Assembly: GCA_034044135.1 (NCBI GenBank)
Contig: CP139021.1
Coordinates: 4,975,635 to 5,039,634, forward strand
Length of the DNA: 64,000 bases
Source: Flammeovirgaceae bacterium SG7u.111
Lineage (GTDB): Bacteria; Bacteroidota; Bacteroidia; Cytophagales; Flammeovirgaceae
Direction of reading: 5' to 3'
This document shows, in pieces, positions 17,252-26,505 of this stretch. The translations under genes were made by a program, and so were the position numbers. The notes under the pieces were generated by a model. That model did no database searches, was not told the DNA's origin, and saw nothing but the letters and a program-made list of their open reading frames with translations. Positions within the stretch are counted from its first letter, which is position 1; every line of letters starts with the position of its first letter.

Positions 17252-20047
17252 CTATGGAAAGTTGATTTCAAACTTTCTTGAGTTGTAATCCCTCACCGCA
17301 GTGATGATTACCGTTTCCCCCTGATACTTTTTAAGGTAATGCTGAAGGTCTGATATATCTCGAACCTTGTTTCCATTGACTTGCTGAATAACCCAATCAC
17401 TCACCAGTTCAGCATCTAGCCACATTTTTGACTTTTCAGGAACGAGCAATTTGATATAACAACCAAAGTCATACCCTCCCGTAGCGTCTATCAGATCAGG
17501 ATCATCGGCAATATTGACCAGCAAAGCACCTTGAATTTCCATTTCTAATGCACCAGTAGAAGCTTTTCCTCTTTTTTGCTGATATTCCCCCGCAAGCAGT
17601 GTGCTGAGCCAGCTCGGGTGAACAACCTCTTCTACTCTCTTAAAATCAGCTTTGGCGGTAAAGCCTACAGGAACTCCATTTGCATCAAAAGTTCGGGCTT
17701 TTACCGTTGCAGAATGAGCTAGTTTCACCTTACCAGTATATTCTAAAGAATGGACACTTGGTTCGGACCCATCAAGTGTGAAGTAAATTTTAGCACCATT
17801 TCCAGCCCGTACATCGGATGTTATCGTCAATATTTTTGGCTCTGAAAATTCGCCCCCAAAAGGAGTTATACGAGTCATCTGGTGTCCAAACTCATCCATT
17901 GAAAAGTTTTTAAAACCTAGTTTCAATGCAGGTGAATTTTCCTTTACCTGATAATTTCCATTGACGGGATCCACAAAGAGCGGATCGGCTACAACAGAGT
18001 GCTGGTCGTAGCCTTCGGCTTGCCATTCGGGCAGCGATTTACCCTTGACTATCTCAGGGGTATTTGGGAAATTTATATTCCAATACAAGTTACGATCGTA
18101 ATTGGTACTCCATTTGGTTTCTGTAGGCAAGCGAATTGGTCGGATAAACTGAGCCGTTGCTTCCTCATTTCCGGGCACAGCTCCCGAAATCACAAATATG
18201 TTTTGGTAAATTTCGTCCTGCGACTCTTTTGGCCACACATGCCAACCCAACGGAACTGCACTTACGGTGATGTTATTAAAGACCTTACGAGCCATTCCAT
18301 CCCTCAATTTGATGGTTGAACCGAGGTTTAGGTTGTTGTATATTTCAAAATAACTTGAGCCATCGTCCAAATCGATCGTCCAGTTGCCTGCGCTGATAGA
18401 TTTGCGGTAGTTCGCTATGCGGTTATTTCGTATAATGACATTATCAATGGCATCCAGCTTTGTCAATTCTTTTAGAAAATGGTCATCCGTACCCCTCGAT
18501 CCCTTCCATTGGCGCTCCCGTCCCCAAGAATTAAAAGGACCATGTTCGCCAGTTTCTCTTACCGTTTCCCAAATATCACAATACTCGATAATGTGCCCGC
18601 CCCAAGTTCCGTCATTGATACAAATGCCGGCGCGCGGACAATTATAAATAGTATTGTGAGATACTGTTATTTTATGGCTCATGGAAATATACACTCCTGC
18701 CACTTGCTTACCGACATCTCCAAAATCGTGCATTATCGAATTTTCTGCCACGCAGTTTTTCGGGTAATCGGGGGTTTTAGGACCTGGAGTCAAATCCATG
18801 TTCTCACGCATCTCCTCCCAATCTTTGCCATGTATTTGGCTATCGTCCCAAGTTTGGTAAAAACGAACGGCCGAAGGCAACCCGACAAAACAAACAGCAC
18901 TTTCACCAGTATGTACAAACCGGCAACCTGTCACTTTGTTGCCTCGGTTATAGGCACTCATGAACACGCCATTGCCTCCAACATACTCAAAACTGCAATT
19001 TTCTACAAGGCAGTTCTCAGCGCCCTCCAAATATACAGCCCCGCCTCTATGAATTGCCCAATCTCCACGGGCAACAGGCTCGTAGCTATCCATAAAAGTG
19101 AACGCTGATTGCGTGAAACGAAAGCCTTTCAATTGAATATGTGCTACCGGCGAATCTTTTGTCCCTTTCAGCTGAATCAAATCTTTTAACACGGTAACTT
19201 CCACCTTAGCATCAGCCAACTTCACTCCCGCTTCTGGATAATAATAAAGCTGCCTAGTTTCCTTATCCAAAAACCACTCTCCTGCCACATCTAACTCCTC
19301 AAATATATTTTCGACAAAATACCAGGATGTCTTTTTTCCTTCCCCCCCAATTCCATGTTTTCTCTGTAACTGCCACCCCCCTTCGCCCAAATACACCTTA
19401 TTTTCTTTGCGGTTGACCGTCTTAATTCGGTACTGCATATTGCCCCAGTTGTGGCTCTGAAATGCGTGTACTATTCCCGTTTCCGGTTGTTTCCATTCCT
19501 TTTTCGTGAAAGTATTCGGATCGAATGAAAACCATGTATCGTACCGATGGTTTGTCCCGCCTTTTACTTGAAGGTATCCCTTGCCTCCTCGAAGTGGGTT
19601 TTGGTAATCATAGTTTGGAAAACGTGCCCTTATTTGCCGTTCCCCATTGATAAACAATTGATCAAAATCAAGCCCTGAAGGCAATTCGGCTACAAAAACC
19701 CCATTTTTGAATTCACTCCACTTCAAGTACCCCAACCGCCTAGACCCTTTTATAGTTACCTTTGCCCCCGGTAAAGCGGAAAATACAACGGGGTTTTCAG
19801 GTGTTCCTGAATACTCACTTCCTATCTCAATGGTTTGGCCGAGGTAATACTCGCCTTCGCTAAACCAAACAGTAACGGCTTCTCTTCCAGCATACGCCTT
19901 TGTTTCGCTCAGCGCTCTTGAAAAAGAAGCAAAAGGGCTTTCTTTTGTACCCTCTCCTTTGTCATCCCCAATAGGCGAAACGAATAGCTCTTTCCCAATA
20001 AGCAGCTTACTCGCTAGCAACAGTACAAAAAGCATTTTATATCTCAT
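17252..20047 (-). CDS. Right-handed beta-helix protein with chitobiase-type and PDZ-like C-terminal domains, copy 1
   Basis: A 931-residue exported protein. After a short signal peptide it opens with ELFVSPIGDDKGEGTKESPFASF, the usual entry to a secreted parallel beta-helix. The helix spans ~25-700 and includes NCSFEYVGGNGVFMSAYN, GEHGPFNSWGRERQW and WTIDLDDGSSYFEIYNNL. Residues ~738-800 look like a chitobiase/beta-hexosaminidase C-terminal domain (YFTLDGSEPS at 755-764). The last ~80 residues are PDZ-like (VIQQVNGNKVRDISDLQ). The helix resembles GH120-type xylosidase-like proteins, which would fit a xylose-rich substrate, but catalytic residues cannot be assigned with certainty. A paralogue lies at 46289-48661. 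A hairpin with a T-run lies just after its stop. Confidence 0.82.
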   Translation of the reverse strand: MRYKMLFVLLLASKLLIGKELFVSPIGDDKGEGTKESPFASFSRALSETKAYAGREAVTVWFSEGEYYLGQTIEIGSEYSGTPENPVVFSALPGAKVTIKGSRRLGYLKWSEFKNGVFVAELPSGLDFDQLFINGERQIRARFPNYDYQNPLRGGKGYLQVKGGTNHRYDTWFSFDPNTFTKKEWKQPETGIVHAFQSHNWGNMQYRIKTVNRKENKVYLGEGGWQLQRKHGIGGEGKKTSWYFVENIFEELDVAGEWFLDKETRQLYYYPEAGVKLADAKVEVTVLKDLIQLKGTKDSPVAHIQLKGFRFTQSAFTFMDSYEPVARGDWAIHRGGAVYLEGAENCLVENCSFEYVGGNGVFMSAYNRGNKVTGCRFVHTGESAVCFVGLPSAVRFYQTWDDSQIHGKDWEEMRENMDLTPGPKTPDYPKNCVAENSIMHDFGDVGKQVAGVYISMSHKITVSHNTIYNCPRAGICINDGTWGGHIIEYCDIWETVRETGEHGPFNSWGRERQWKGSRGTDDHFLKELTKLDAIDNVIIRNNRIANYRKSISAGNWTIDLDDGSSYFEIYNNLNLGSTIKLRDGMARKVFNNITVSAVPLGWHVWPKESQDEIYQNIFVISGAVPGNEEATAQFIRPIRLPTETKWSTNYDRNLYWNINFPNTPEIVKGKSLPEWQAEGYDQHSVVADPLFVDPVNGNYQVKENSPALKLGFKNFSMDEFGHQMTRITPFGGEFSEPKILTITSDVRAGNGAKIYFTLDGSEPSVHSLEYTGKVKLAHSATVKARTFDANGVPVGFTAKADFKRVEEVVHPSWLSTLLAGEYQQKRGKASTGALEMEIQGALLVNIADDPDLIDATGGYDFGCYIKLLVPEKSKMWLDAELVSDWVIQQVNGNKVRDISDLQHYLKKYQGETVIITAVRDYNSRKFEINFP

Positions 20048-20106
20048 AGCTCTTTTTTTACAAAAAAATCATTCCGATAAATCAAACTATACAGAATCTA
20101 TTATTT

Positions 20107-22767
20107 TTACTTCCCAGCCAATTCTACTTCTATTTTTGCTCCCTTGTAGCTTACCCCTGTCTCCAATTTCTCTCCATCAAAAAAGAGGGTAAACTCCTGA
20201 GGAACTGATTGGTAATCGAGATATTCGCCAATTGCCTCTTCAAGAATCAACTTTTTCTCTGCCTCAACATATTTCATTGGGATGATGCTGTACACACCGT
20301 TTTCGTAGGCATAGCTCTCTCCCTCATCGGTGTAAAGTTCATAGCTTCCATCAGCCCCCGAATACACGTGCAGTTGCAAAGGATCGTCAAATTGCTGGGT
20401 GGCAAATTGTACTTTAGGTCCCATTGGGATGATTGACCCCGCCTTTATGAAAATGGGCGTTTCATCAAAAGGGGCTGCAACCGTGATCGTCTTGCCTCCT
20501 AAGGTTTGTTCATTCGTCCAGAAGTTGAACCATTTGCCTTCAGGCAGATAAATGTCTTTATTCCTCTGCTTGTAGTCTGTTACAAACCCTACCATTATCG
20601 ACTCTCCAAAAAATAGCTGATCTTTAATTCCCCAGGTATTTTTATCGTTCGGATAATAATACGCCAATGGGCTCATCAGCACATGCCCATCTTTGTGAAT
20701 TTTCCAAGCCTCGGAATAGATGTAGGGCATCAGCTGATAACGGACATCAATAAACTTGCGGGCCATGTCTTCAAATTCTTGTCCGTAGCGCCATATTTCT
20801 GTTTCGGAAACATAACCATGGATTCGGAAAATGGGGCTGAATGTTCCGAACTGGAACCAACGTGTAAGCAGTTCAATATATTCAAGATTGGTATATTGAC
20901 TATCAAACTCTGGATTAATCGACTTTGAATCTCTAAAAAAACCACCAATATCGTGCGACCAATACGGAACGCCTGCCATGGTGAAGTTCAGGCCTGCGGC
21001 AATCTGTTCTGAAAATTGCTCCCAAGAAGCCTCTACATCTCCAGACCAAGAAGTAGCTCCATAACGCTGCTGCCCAGAATATGCAGAGCGAGTCAGGTTA
21101 AAAACACGTTCGTTAGGAAATTCTTTCCTTCGCCCCTCGTACACTGCTCTGGTAACTTCTAGCGAATAAGGATTTTGAACCTCTTCATAAAGCCCCACTG
21201 CTGTATTTACTTTAGTGTCTTTAACCCCTTCGGGCTCAGTACCATCTAGCCAAATAGAGTTCACCCCAAACTGGAACATCGAATCGCTCAATGCTTGATA
21301 AAAACCCTCTCTGATTTCTGGGTCGTAAATATCTATATAGTTGCTGCTCTCAATTTTGTCAAGACCATACCTCTCCTCTATCCCATCGTTCTTCACCTCA
21401 GGCCATACCGAAACCATCAGGTTCAGGTTTAATGCTTTCAATTCATCAACCATCGCTTTTGGATCTGGATATTTCATCCTGTCCCACTCTGGGCCTTTTG
21501 TTCCTTTGGGCCAGTAAAACCAATCTTGAACAATATTATCAAAAGGGATTTTACGCTCCCTCATCTCACGTGCATTCACTAATAATTCTTCTTGGTCGTG
21601 ATACCGTTCACGGCATTGCCAAAAACCGTAAGCACTTTTGGGAAACATGGGGGTTTTTCCCGTCAGTTCATGATTTAAAGAAATAACTTCTGCTGGGTTT
21701 TCGCCCTGTACGAAATAATAATCGATTGCATTTCCTTTTCTACTACTAAAAACAGTTTTGTTATAATCAGGCTCATTATAGAACAAGCGCCCAGGAATCT
21801 TCGCTCCTGTGTTTTGAAACACAACTTTATATGTTTTTCCTGCTTCCAGTTGTTTCCTTCCCGAATACCTTCTTGGCATCCAGATAGTGGAGTAATTGAT
21901 TATATCATCCCCATTTATTGTCACCCTAATCTCACCTCGCATACGACCATTGTTATCACTCAGTGCCATAAAAGTATATTCTCCCGTTTTGGTCGGAGTG
22001 AAGGTAGTTTCCCGTATATTTTTCTCTATATTTTCCTTGCTGGCATAAGCTGCTACATTTTCCTTTTCCCCATCAACTGGCGCTACTTGCTCGTCTTTTG
22101 CACTCTCTACCATACTGGCAGCGCCAAACTGAACCTCATTTTGTGGGCTATTAAAGTCAGTAAGACTGTAATTGTGCCAGTAAATACCATAGCCATTGGT
22201 AGAAACCAAAAATGGAATGGCAATTTCCTGATTGTACTGCTGCAAGCGAATAGGTACATTTTTCCAGTTCATGATGCCACTTTGGTACTGCCCCAAGCCA
22301 TACAGAGCTTCATCTCCAGCATAAAATGCTTGGGAAACGGTATGCTCTTCACCCTGGGGATTTATATAGGACAGCTCATTTGTTTCTGCCAAAAGCTCTT
22401 TCCCAGCCTTGTCGCGGTAAATGATCGTTCCATCGCTATTGACTAGAATGTCTAAAACAGCGGTGCTGATTGCTACTTGCTCCTGCGTTTCTGAAAAGTC
22501 CCACGGTACGTTCTGCGGCTCTAAAACGGTTACGTAATCGGGTAAAGAAGCTTTTTCTTCACCTCTTAAAGTTTTTGTGATGTGAACAATTGCCTCATCC
22601 ATTATCTCAACCTGAATTGTGGTGCTGTCCATTTGGACAACTACACCATGAGCTGTTTTTTGCACTTCATATTTGAAGTGTGTTTGGCAGCTAAAGAGCA
22701 GAAGAGAGAGGATGGCCGAATAGCCTAACAACCTGTTTAATTTGAATATTCTGTTATTCTTTTTCAT
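20107..22767 (-). CDS. GH31 alpha-glycosidase (alpha-xylosidase type) with PA14-like insert
   Basis: An 886-residue lipoprotein with lipobox LLFSC (Cys27). The N-terminal beta-sandwich (~30-370) is interrupted by a PA14-like segment at ~230-340 (TGEYTFMALSDNNGRMRGEIRV and a GRKQLEAGKTYKVV stretch). The catalytic barrel has FDNIVQDWFYW at ~409-419, the nucleophile motif SIWLDGTEPE with Asp508, and the acid/base motif TSWSGDVEASW with Asp577. A PA14 insert at this position is known from bacterial GH31 alpha-xylosidases of xyloglucan loci, so release of alpha-xylose is a reasonable guess. Its start overlaps a two-codon ATG-AAA-TGA string. It lies between a lyase and a beta-helix/PDZ gene. Confidence 0.92.
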   Translation of the reverse strand: MKKNNRIFKLNRLLGYSAILSLLLFSCQTHFKYEVQKTAHGVVVQMDSTTIQVEIMDEAIVHITKTLRGEEKASLPDYVTVLEPQNVPWDFSETQEQVAISTAVLDILVNSDGTIIYRDKAGKELLAETNELSYINPQGEEHTVSQAFYAGDEALYGLGQYQSGIMNWKNVPIRLQQYNQEIAIPFLVSTNGYGIYWHNYSLTDFNSPQNEVQFGAASMVESAKDEQVAPVDGEKENVAAYASKENIEKNIRETTFTPTKTGEYTFMALSDNNGRMRGEIRVTINGDDIINYSTIWMPRRYSGRKQLEAGKTYKVVFQNTGAKIPGRLFYNEPDYNKTVFSSRKGNAIDYYFVQGENPAEVISLNHELTGKTPMFPKSAYGFWQCRERYHDQEELLVNAREMRERKIPFDNIVQDWFYWPKGTKGPEWDRMKYPDPKAMVDELKALNLNLMVSVWPEVKNDGIEERYGLDKIESSNYIDIYDPEIREGFYQALSDSMFQFGVNSIWLDGTEPEGVKDTKVNTAVGLYEEVQNPYSLEVTRAVYEGRRKEFPNERVFNLTRSAYSGQQRYGATSWSGDVEASWEQFSEQIAAGLNFTMAGVPYWSHDIGGFFRDSKSINPEFDSQYTNLEYIELLTRWFQFGTFSPIFRIHGYVSETEIWRYGQEFEDMARKFIDVRYQLMPYIYSEAWKIHKDGHVLMSPLAYYYPNDKNTWGIKDQLFFGESIMVGFVTDYKQRNKDIYLPEGKWFNFWTNEQTLGGKTITVAAPFDETPIFIKAGSIIPMGPKVQFATQQFDDPLQLHVYSGADGSYELYTDEGESYAYENGVYSIIPMKYVEAEKKLILEEAIGEYLDYQSVPQEFTLFFDGEKLETGVSYKGAKIEVELAGK

Positions 22768-22845
22768 TTCATTTGTGAAGTTTTACTCGTGAAGTATTTA
22801 ATCGTTGATTGCTTTTTAATCTAAAACCCAAACTGGCTAATTTTA

Positions 22846-25800
22846 CTATTCATAGGTCTGTTCCTGTCGAAGAACTTCCCCCGCTTTCGTTTCCTTAACC
22901 GACACCTTTATTTCCTCCGTATTGCTTTCAATTCCTGATATGGTTAACTCTTGAACCCTCCCGTCTATTAGTTCAACCACTAACTCATTAGCACTTTTTG
23001 CTACTACCGATTTGATCATCGATTCATTTTCGTAAGGTTCAACTATCGAAAGATATCGGGCTTCTGTTCCATAGCTTCTGACCGCCATGGATTTCAAGCG
23101 TGAGGCTTCGTTTCCTAAAGGAAAATCTCCACCAATTTTTGCCTTAAAAGTGGCAGCGTCCATGCCCGAAAGGTCTATCATTATTTTTGTAGCTTCCTTC
23201 GCATTCTCTGGCATTCCGGGAATTGAATTGGCCATTGGTTCACCTCCTATTTTGATAGGGCCACCGTAGTAATCTTTCCCTTTTGTTGAGGGTATCAAAA
23301 TATTTTCATACTTCACAGGAAGAGTTGAAACCAATACTTCAGAACCGTCCTTTAAAACAATTTTTGCATCGCCCCAAAAAATGGTGTTGTTCCTTGCCTT
23401 CCCTCCTATTTTTGTGGTGAGTTCCAAGGTAGTTTTTCCAGAAATATCCGCTACTATTTGTTGGCTTCCCAAAATCCATGCACCTGTACTATCGTTCACC
23501 AACGTATTGCCATCGGCACTCACGGTGTACCACAATTGCTTGTCTACATAAAAATTCTCGGTCGAAGTGCCAATCATAATTTCGTTTTGTTGGGGCCATG
23601 CGTTGAACACATCAATTTTTAAGGGCCCTTCGGTACTGTGCGGCAACCGAACTCCCTCATTATCACAACTATCTCCCCAGCACATTTCGAATTGGGTTCG
23701 GGAAGTCCCTTCGGTTTTGTACCAGTTGCAATCGGTAATAAATTGTGCGCTACCCAAAGGGTCTGCATTCATTTGGTTGGTATGGCGGAGGTATTCTTTC
23801 TTATCTGCCGTGATGTCCCTAAACCCTTTTGCTTGAAACATCCAGTCAAACTGGTGTTCTTTTTCTGCATTGAGGTAATCGGCAAGGACTATATAATCGT
23901 CCAGCACCACCATTACTCGGCGCTGCATCACAGGTTCGGTAAACTCGGTACAAGCCCCGTATTCAGGCGCATTTTCTGGAATAGGAATAGTTCTACCTTC
24001 TTCCCACATCTTTTGTGAAAAAGGTTTTTCAGGATCATAAACAATTCCACCATAGGGAGGATAACTCCACCTTGAGTTAGTTTCTATGGCAGTTGCCTGC
24101 ATCATTTCTCCTGTATAAAATAGCTTTCGGAAGTTTTCAACTGGCTCTTGCATCTTTTCATCCACCACTACCATGTTTTTGTTGATAGATGTCTGTTTTA
24201 AAAATTTGTACAGATAACTCTGATAGCTATACCAATACATCAAAGTACCGTAAAAACTACGGCCATAGCGCATCATGCTTACCAAGTTGGTGCGGTCGAA
24301 GTGTCCGTGGTATCCTCCATGGGAACCGTAATGCAAAGTTGCCTGAATTTGCTCACGTTGCTCTCTTTCTTTTCCTTTGGATCGTAACTGGACAATACCC
24401 ATATTGTCGGCATAAGCCGATACTTTCATTTTTTCGGAAGTGACGTTTGGCAGATCGGGTACTCCATACAACAAATCACGCCCTTTGCTCCGATTGATAA
24501 TGGCAGCATATTCTGGGTCTTTGTAGAGGAAATAAGCCAACTCATAAGGTCGGCCGGCCACCTTAGCATCTACGGCATCGTTAATTGCGGGCAACACTCC
24601 CCGGTAATCCAAAAATGGAATAGAGGCATCCCACATGTCTTTTATGCTCACATTGTTGCGCTCAATTTTCCCCCATTTTTCAAACTGCATCCCATAAATC
24701 CCCCCTTTTCTTCTGCTTGCCAAAAGCGAAAAATGTTTGGTGGTACCTATGGGAAATTTCATGTCTTTGAAATTGATGCCCCAAGGTTCTAGGGCAATGG
24801 CTGTTTCGGAAAATTCAGTTGCCACCCAAGTGTTGTACCCCACAGCGCACTCGTACCACCACCCATCGCTCATAATTCCATGCTCCAAGTGTTTGTAAAT
24901 ACCCGTTGGCGAGGTCAAGAGTTGGTCTATCAGATGCCAATCTTGCAAGTTCAGGGCACAGTACAGTGCTGCGGTGAGCTCGGCAACATTCCAGTTGCTG
25001 ATAGCCCCACGGGTATTCCCTTGGATAGTTCGGGTAACAAACAACCTAAAAGTCTTTTCAACTAACTTGTGGTCTTCTTCTGTAACCAATTCGCAGTCGC
25101 GGATAAGGTCGTATGTGCGACCAATCGACTGCCAAAATTTGCCTTCCCCTACAAATGAATTGCTTCCTCCCACCAAGGTGGCAGGGTATCCATCTTCTTC
25201 CCGAACCAATCGGCGAATGACTTTTAAGCATTTTTCTGCATACTTGTTATCACCAGTTAGTTGGTAGGCAATGGCACACGTTAGGATGCGTCTGCCATCC
25301 GTGTTAAACACCGACTTACCCAGTAGGTCTTCTCCTTCTAGGTCAGAAAAATCATTTCCTTTGGGTGCTTCCCATCTTTCTGCCCTGTTTTCATATTCTT
25401 CTAAGCCTTCTTTAGCCCATTCATATTTGTCAACCTTATCTTTTACCTTTTGCCACCCTTCAGCAGTAAACACAATATTGGGGGTTGGCACTCGTACGGC
25501 AGTAGTAAACTCGATAGATGTGACAGCAGCTCCATTAGCAATTGCTTTCACTACCTGCTTTTCTCGGATTCCGGTAGGTAACTTTGAGGGGATGTTTACT
25601 GTCAGCTTACATTTTTTTGCTTCTCCCGGAGCTAAATCAAAATAATTTGGTTCGATGGATGCTTTCATTGATTCCCACCCTTCGGTTTCTATTCTGAGCC
25701 GAACGCCTTGCTGGATATCGGTGGTATTGCCTACTTCCACCTCATAGGTAACCGAGGTTCCCGCATCTGATGATTTCCCTTGGATGGATGATTGCAACCC

Positions 25801-26385
25801 TACGGACTGCCCTTTTGTTGCATAAAAATTTCTTATTTGGAAGGTCGAATTAGTTGCGAAATTGAGCGTTAGCTGCACATGTTTTATGGCGAAAAGAGTG
25901 CCCCACTTTTGCCCTGCGTCTATATCAAACATGTCCCAAGGAATATAAACAGACTGCCAACCTTGCCCCACTAGGCCCACTTTTGCAGTGCTCACTGGGT
26001 TCAGCTCTAGGTAGTCCAATGTATCTACTTTTAACATAACCGAAAGCTCGGCCTTGGTATTCGGCTTTAGGTAAATGTCAAAAGCAATTCCTTCATAATT
26101 GGTCCAATCGGCAGCATCGCCAAAATAATTCCTACTGATTTTAGGGAAATAAATTCGGCTTTGGTTTGAATAGGTATAGGAAATTGTATCTCCACTATTC
26201 GCATGGGCTATACCTTTCTTGACTTTTGAAATGCCCGACCAATCGGAAAAATCTTCATTCCCCACTTGGGTTCTAAATTGGGCATGGCACAAACTTCCCA
26301 TCATGATCCCAATCAAGACCAAGACCAACTTAGTCGTCCTATTTTTATTTCTCCTTACAAAAAATCCATAGTAGGTAATTCTCAT
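22846..26385 (-). CDS. Large heparinase II/III-like polysaccharide lyase
   Basis: A 1179-residue exported protein with a basic n-region and a signal peptide ending in SLCHAQ (residue 36). Modules in order: a beta-sandwich of CBM-like character (~37-190), an Ig/NEW3-like segment (~205-300), an alpha/alpha toroid (~305-680) with NWNVAELTAALY near 463, and a C-terminal beta-sandwich (~685-1179) opening with LHYGSHGGYHGHFDRTNLV near 688. The HGHFDR motif is the typical heparinase II/III family site. These enzymes beta-eliminate at uronic acid residues. The N-terminal third matches the truncated gene at 1-1047. It follows the giant T9SS gene after a hairpin that probably ends that transcript. Confidence 0.86.
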   Translation of the reverse strand: MRITYYGFFVRRNKNRTTKLVLVLIGIMMGSLCHAQFRTQVGNEDFSDWSGISKVKKGIAHANSGDTISYTYSNQSRIYFPKISRNYFGDAADWTNYEGIAFDIYLKPNTKAELSVMLKVDTLDYLELNPVSTAKVGLVGQGWQSVYIPWDMFDIDAGQKWGTLFAIKHVQLTLNFATNSTFQIRNFYATKGQSVGLQSSIQGKSSDAGTSVTYEVEVGNTTDIQQGVRLRIETEGWESMKASIEPNYFDLAPGEAKKCKLTVNIPSKLPTGIREKQVVKAIANGAAVTSIEFTTAVRVPTPNIVFTAEGWQKVKDKVDKYEWAKEGLEEYENRAERWEAPKGNDFSDLEGEDLLGKSVFNTDGRRILTCAIAYQLTGDNKYAEKCLKVIRRLVREEDGYPATLVGGSNSFVGEGKFWQSIGRTYDLIRDCELVTEEDHKLVEKTFRLFVTRTIQGNTRGAISNWNVAELTAALYCALNLQDWHLIDQLLTSPTGIYKHLEHGIMSDGWWYECAVGYNTWVATEFSETAIALEPWGINFKDMKFPIGTTKHFSLLASRRKGGIYGMQFEKWGKIERNNVSIKDMWDASIPFLDYRGVLPAINDAVDAKVAGRPYELAYFLYKDPEYAAIINRSKGRDLLYGVPDLPNVTSEKMKVSAYADNMGIVQLRSKGKEREQREQIQATLHYGSHGGYHGHFDRTNLVSMMRYGRSFYGTLMYWYSYQSYLYKFLKQTSINKNMVVVDEKMQEPVENFRKLFYTGEMMQATAIETNSRWSYPPYGGIVYDPEKPFSQKMWEEGRTIPIPENAPEYGACTEFTEPVMQRRVMVVLDDYIVLADYLNAEKEHQFDWMFQAKGFRDITADKKEYLRHTNQMNADPLGSAQFITDCNWYKTEGTSRTQFEMCWGDSCDNEGVRLPHSTEGPLKIDVFNAWPQQNEIMIGTSTENFYVDKQLWYTVSADGNTLVNDSTGAWILGSQQIVADISGKTTLELTTKIGGKARNNTIFWGDAKIVLKDGSEVLVSTLPVKYENILIPSTKGKDYYGGPIKIGGEPMANSIPGMPENAKEATKIMIDLSGMDAATFKAKIGGDFPLGNEASRLKSMAVRSYGTEARYLSIVEPYENESMIKSVVAKSANELVVELIDGRVQELTISGIESNTEEIKVSVKETKAGEVLRQEQTYE

Positions 26386-26456
26386 TATTTTATCGTTTAA
26401 GTCACCAATAGAGGCTACCCCCGTCTAAAAAATTCATCTCAATTAAAACATTGAAA

Positions 26457-26485
26457 GCACCACAGCCCTACAAGAGCCATGGTGC
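26457..26485 (-). terminator. Likely terminator behind the giant T9SS gene
   Basis: In the minus-strand RNA, 12 paired bases (GCACCATGGCTC with GGGCTGTGGTGC, three of them G.U) enclose a 5-base loop, 21 bases after the stop codon, followed by the T-rich TTTCAATGTTTTAATT. The G.U pairs become mismatches on the plus strand, which supports the minus orientation. Confidence 0.6.
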
Positions 26486-26505
26486 CTAGTTAGATCTATT
26501 TCAAA

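Noticed and set aside
17188-17271. Upstream ATG at 17271 for the EF-hand-like gene
   Set aside because: The extra 28 residues precede an intact signal peptide and overlap the upstream gene; the ATG at 17187 explains export better.
18479-19108. 209-codon plus-strand frame inside the beta-helix/PDZ gene
   Set aside because: It is antisense to a well-supported gene, has no signal or domain pattern, and its length follows from the composition of the opposite strand.
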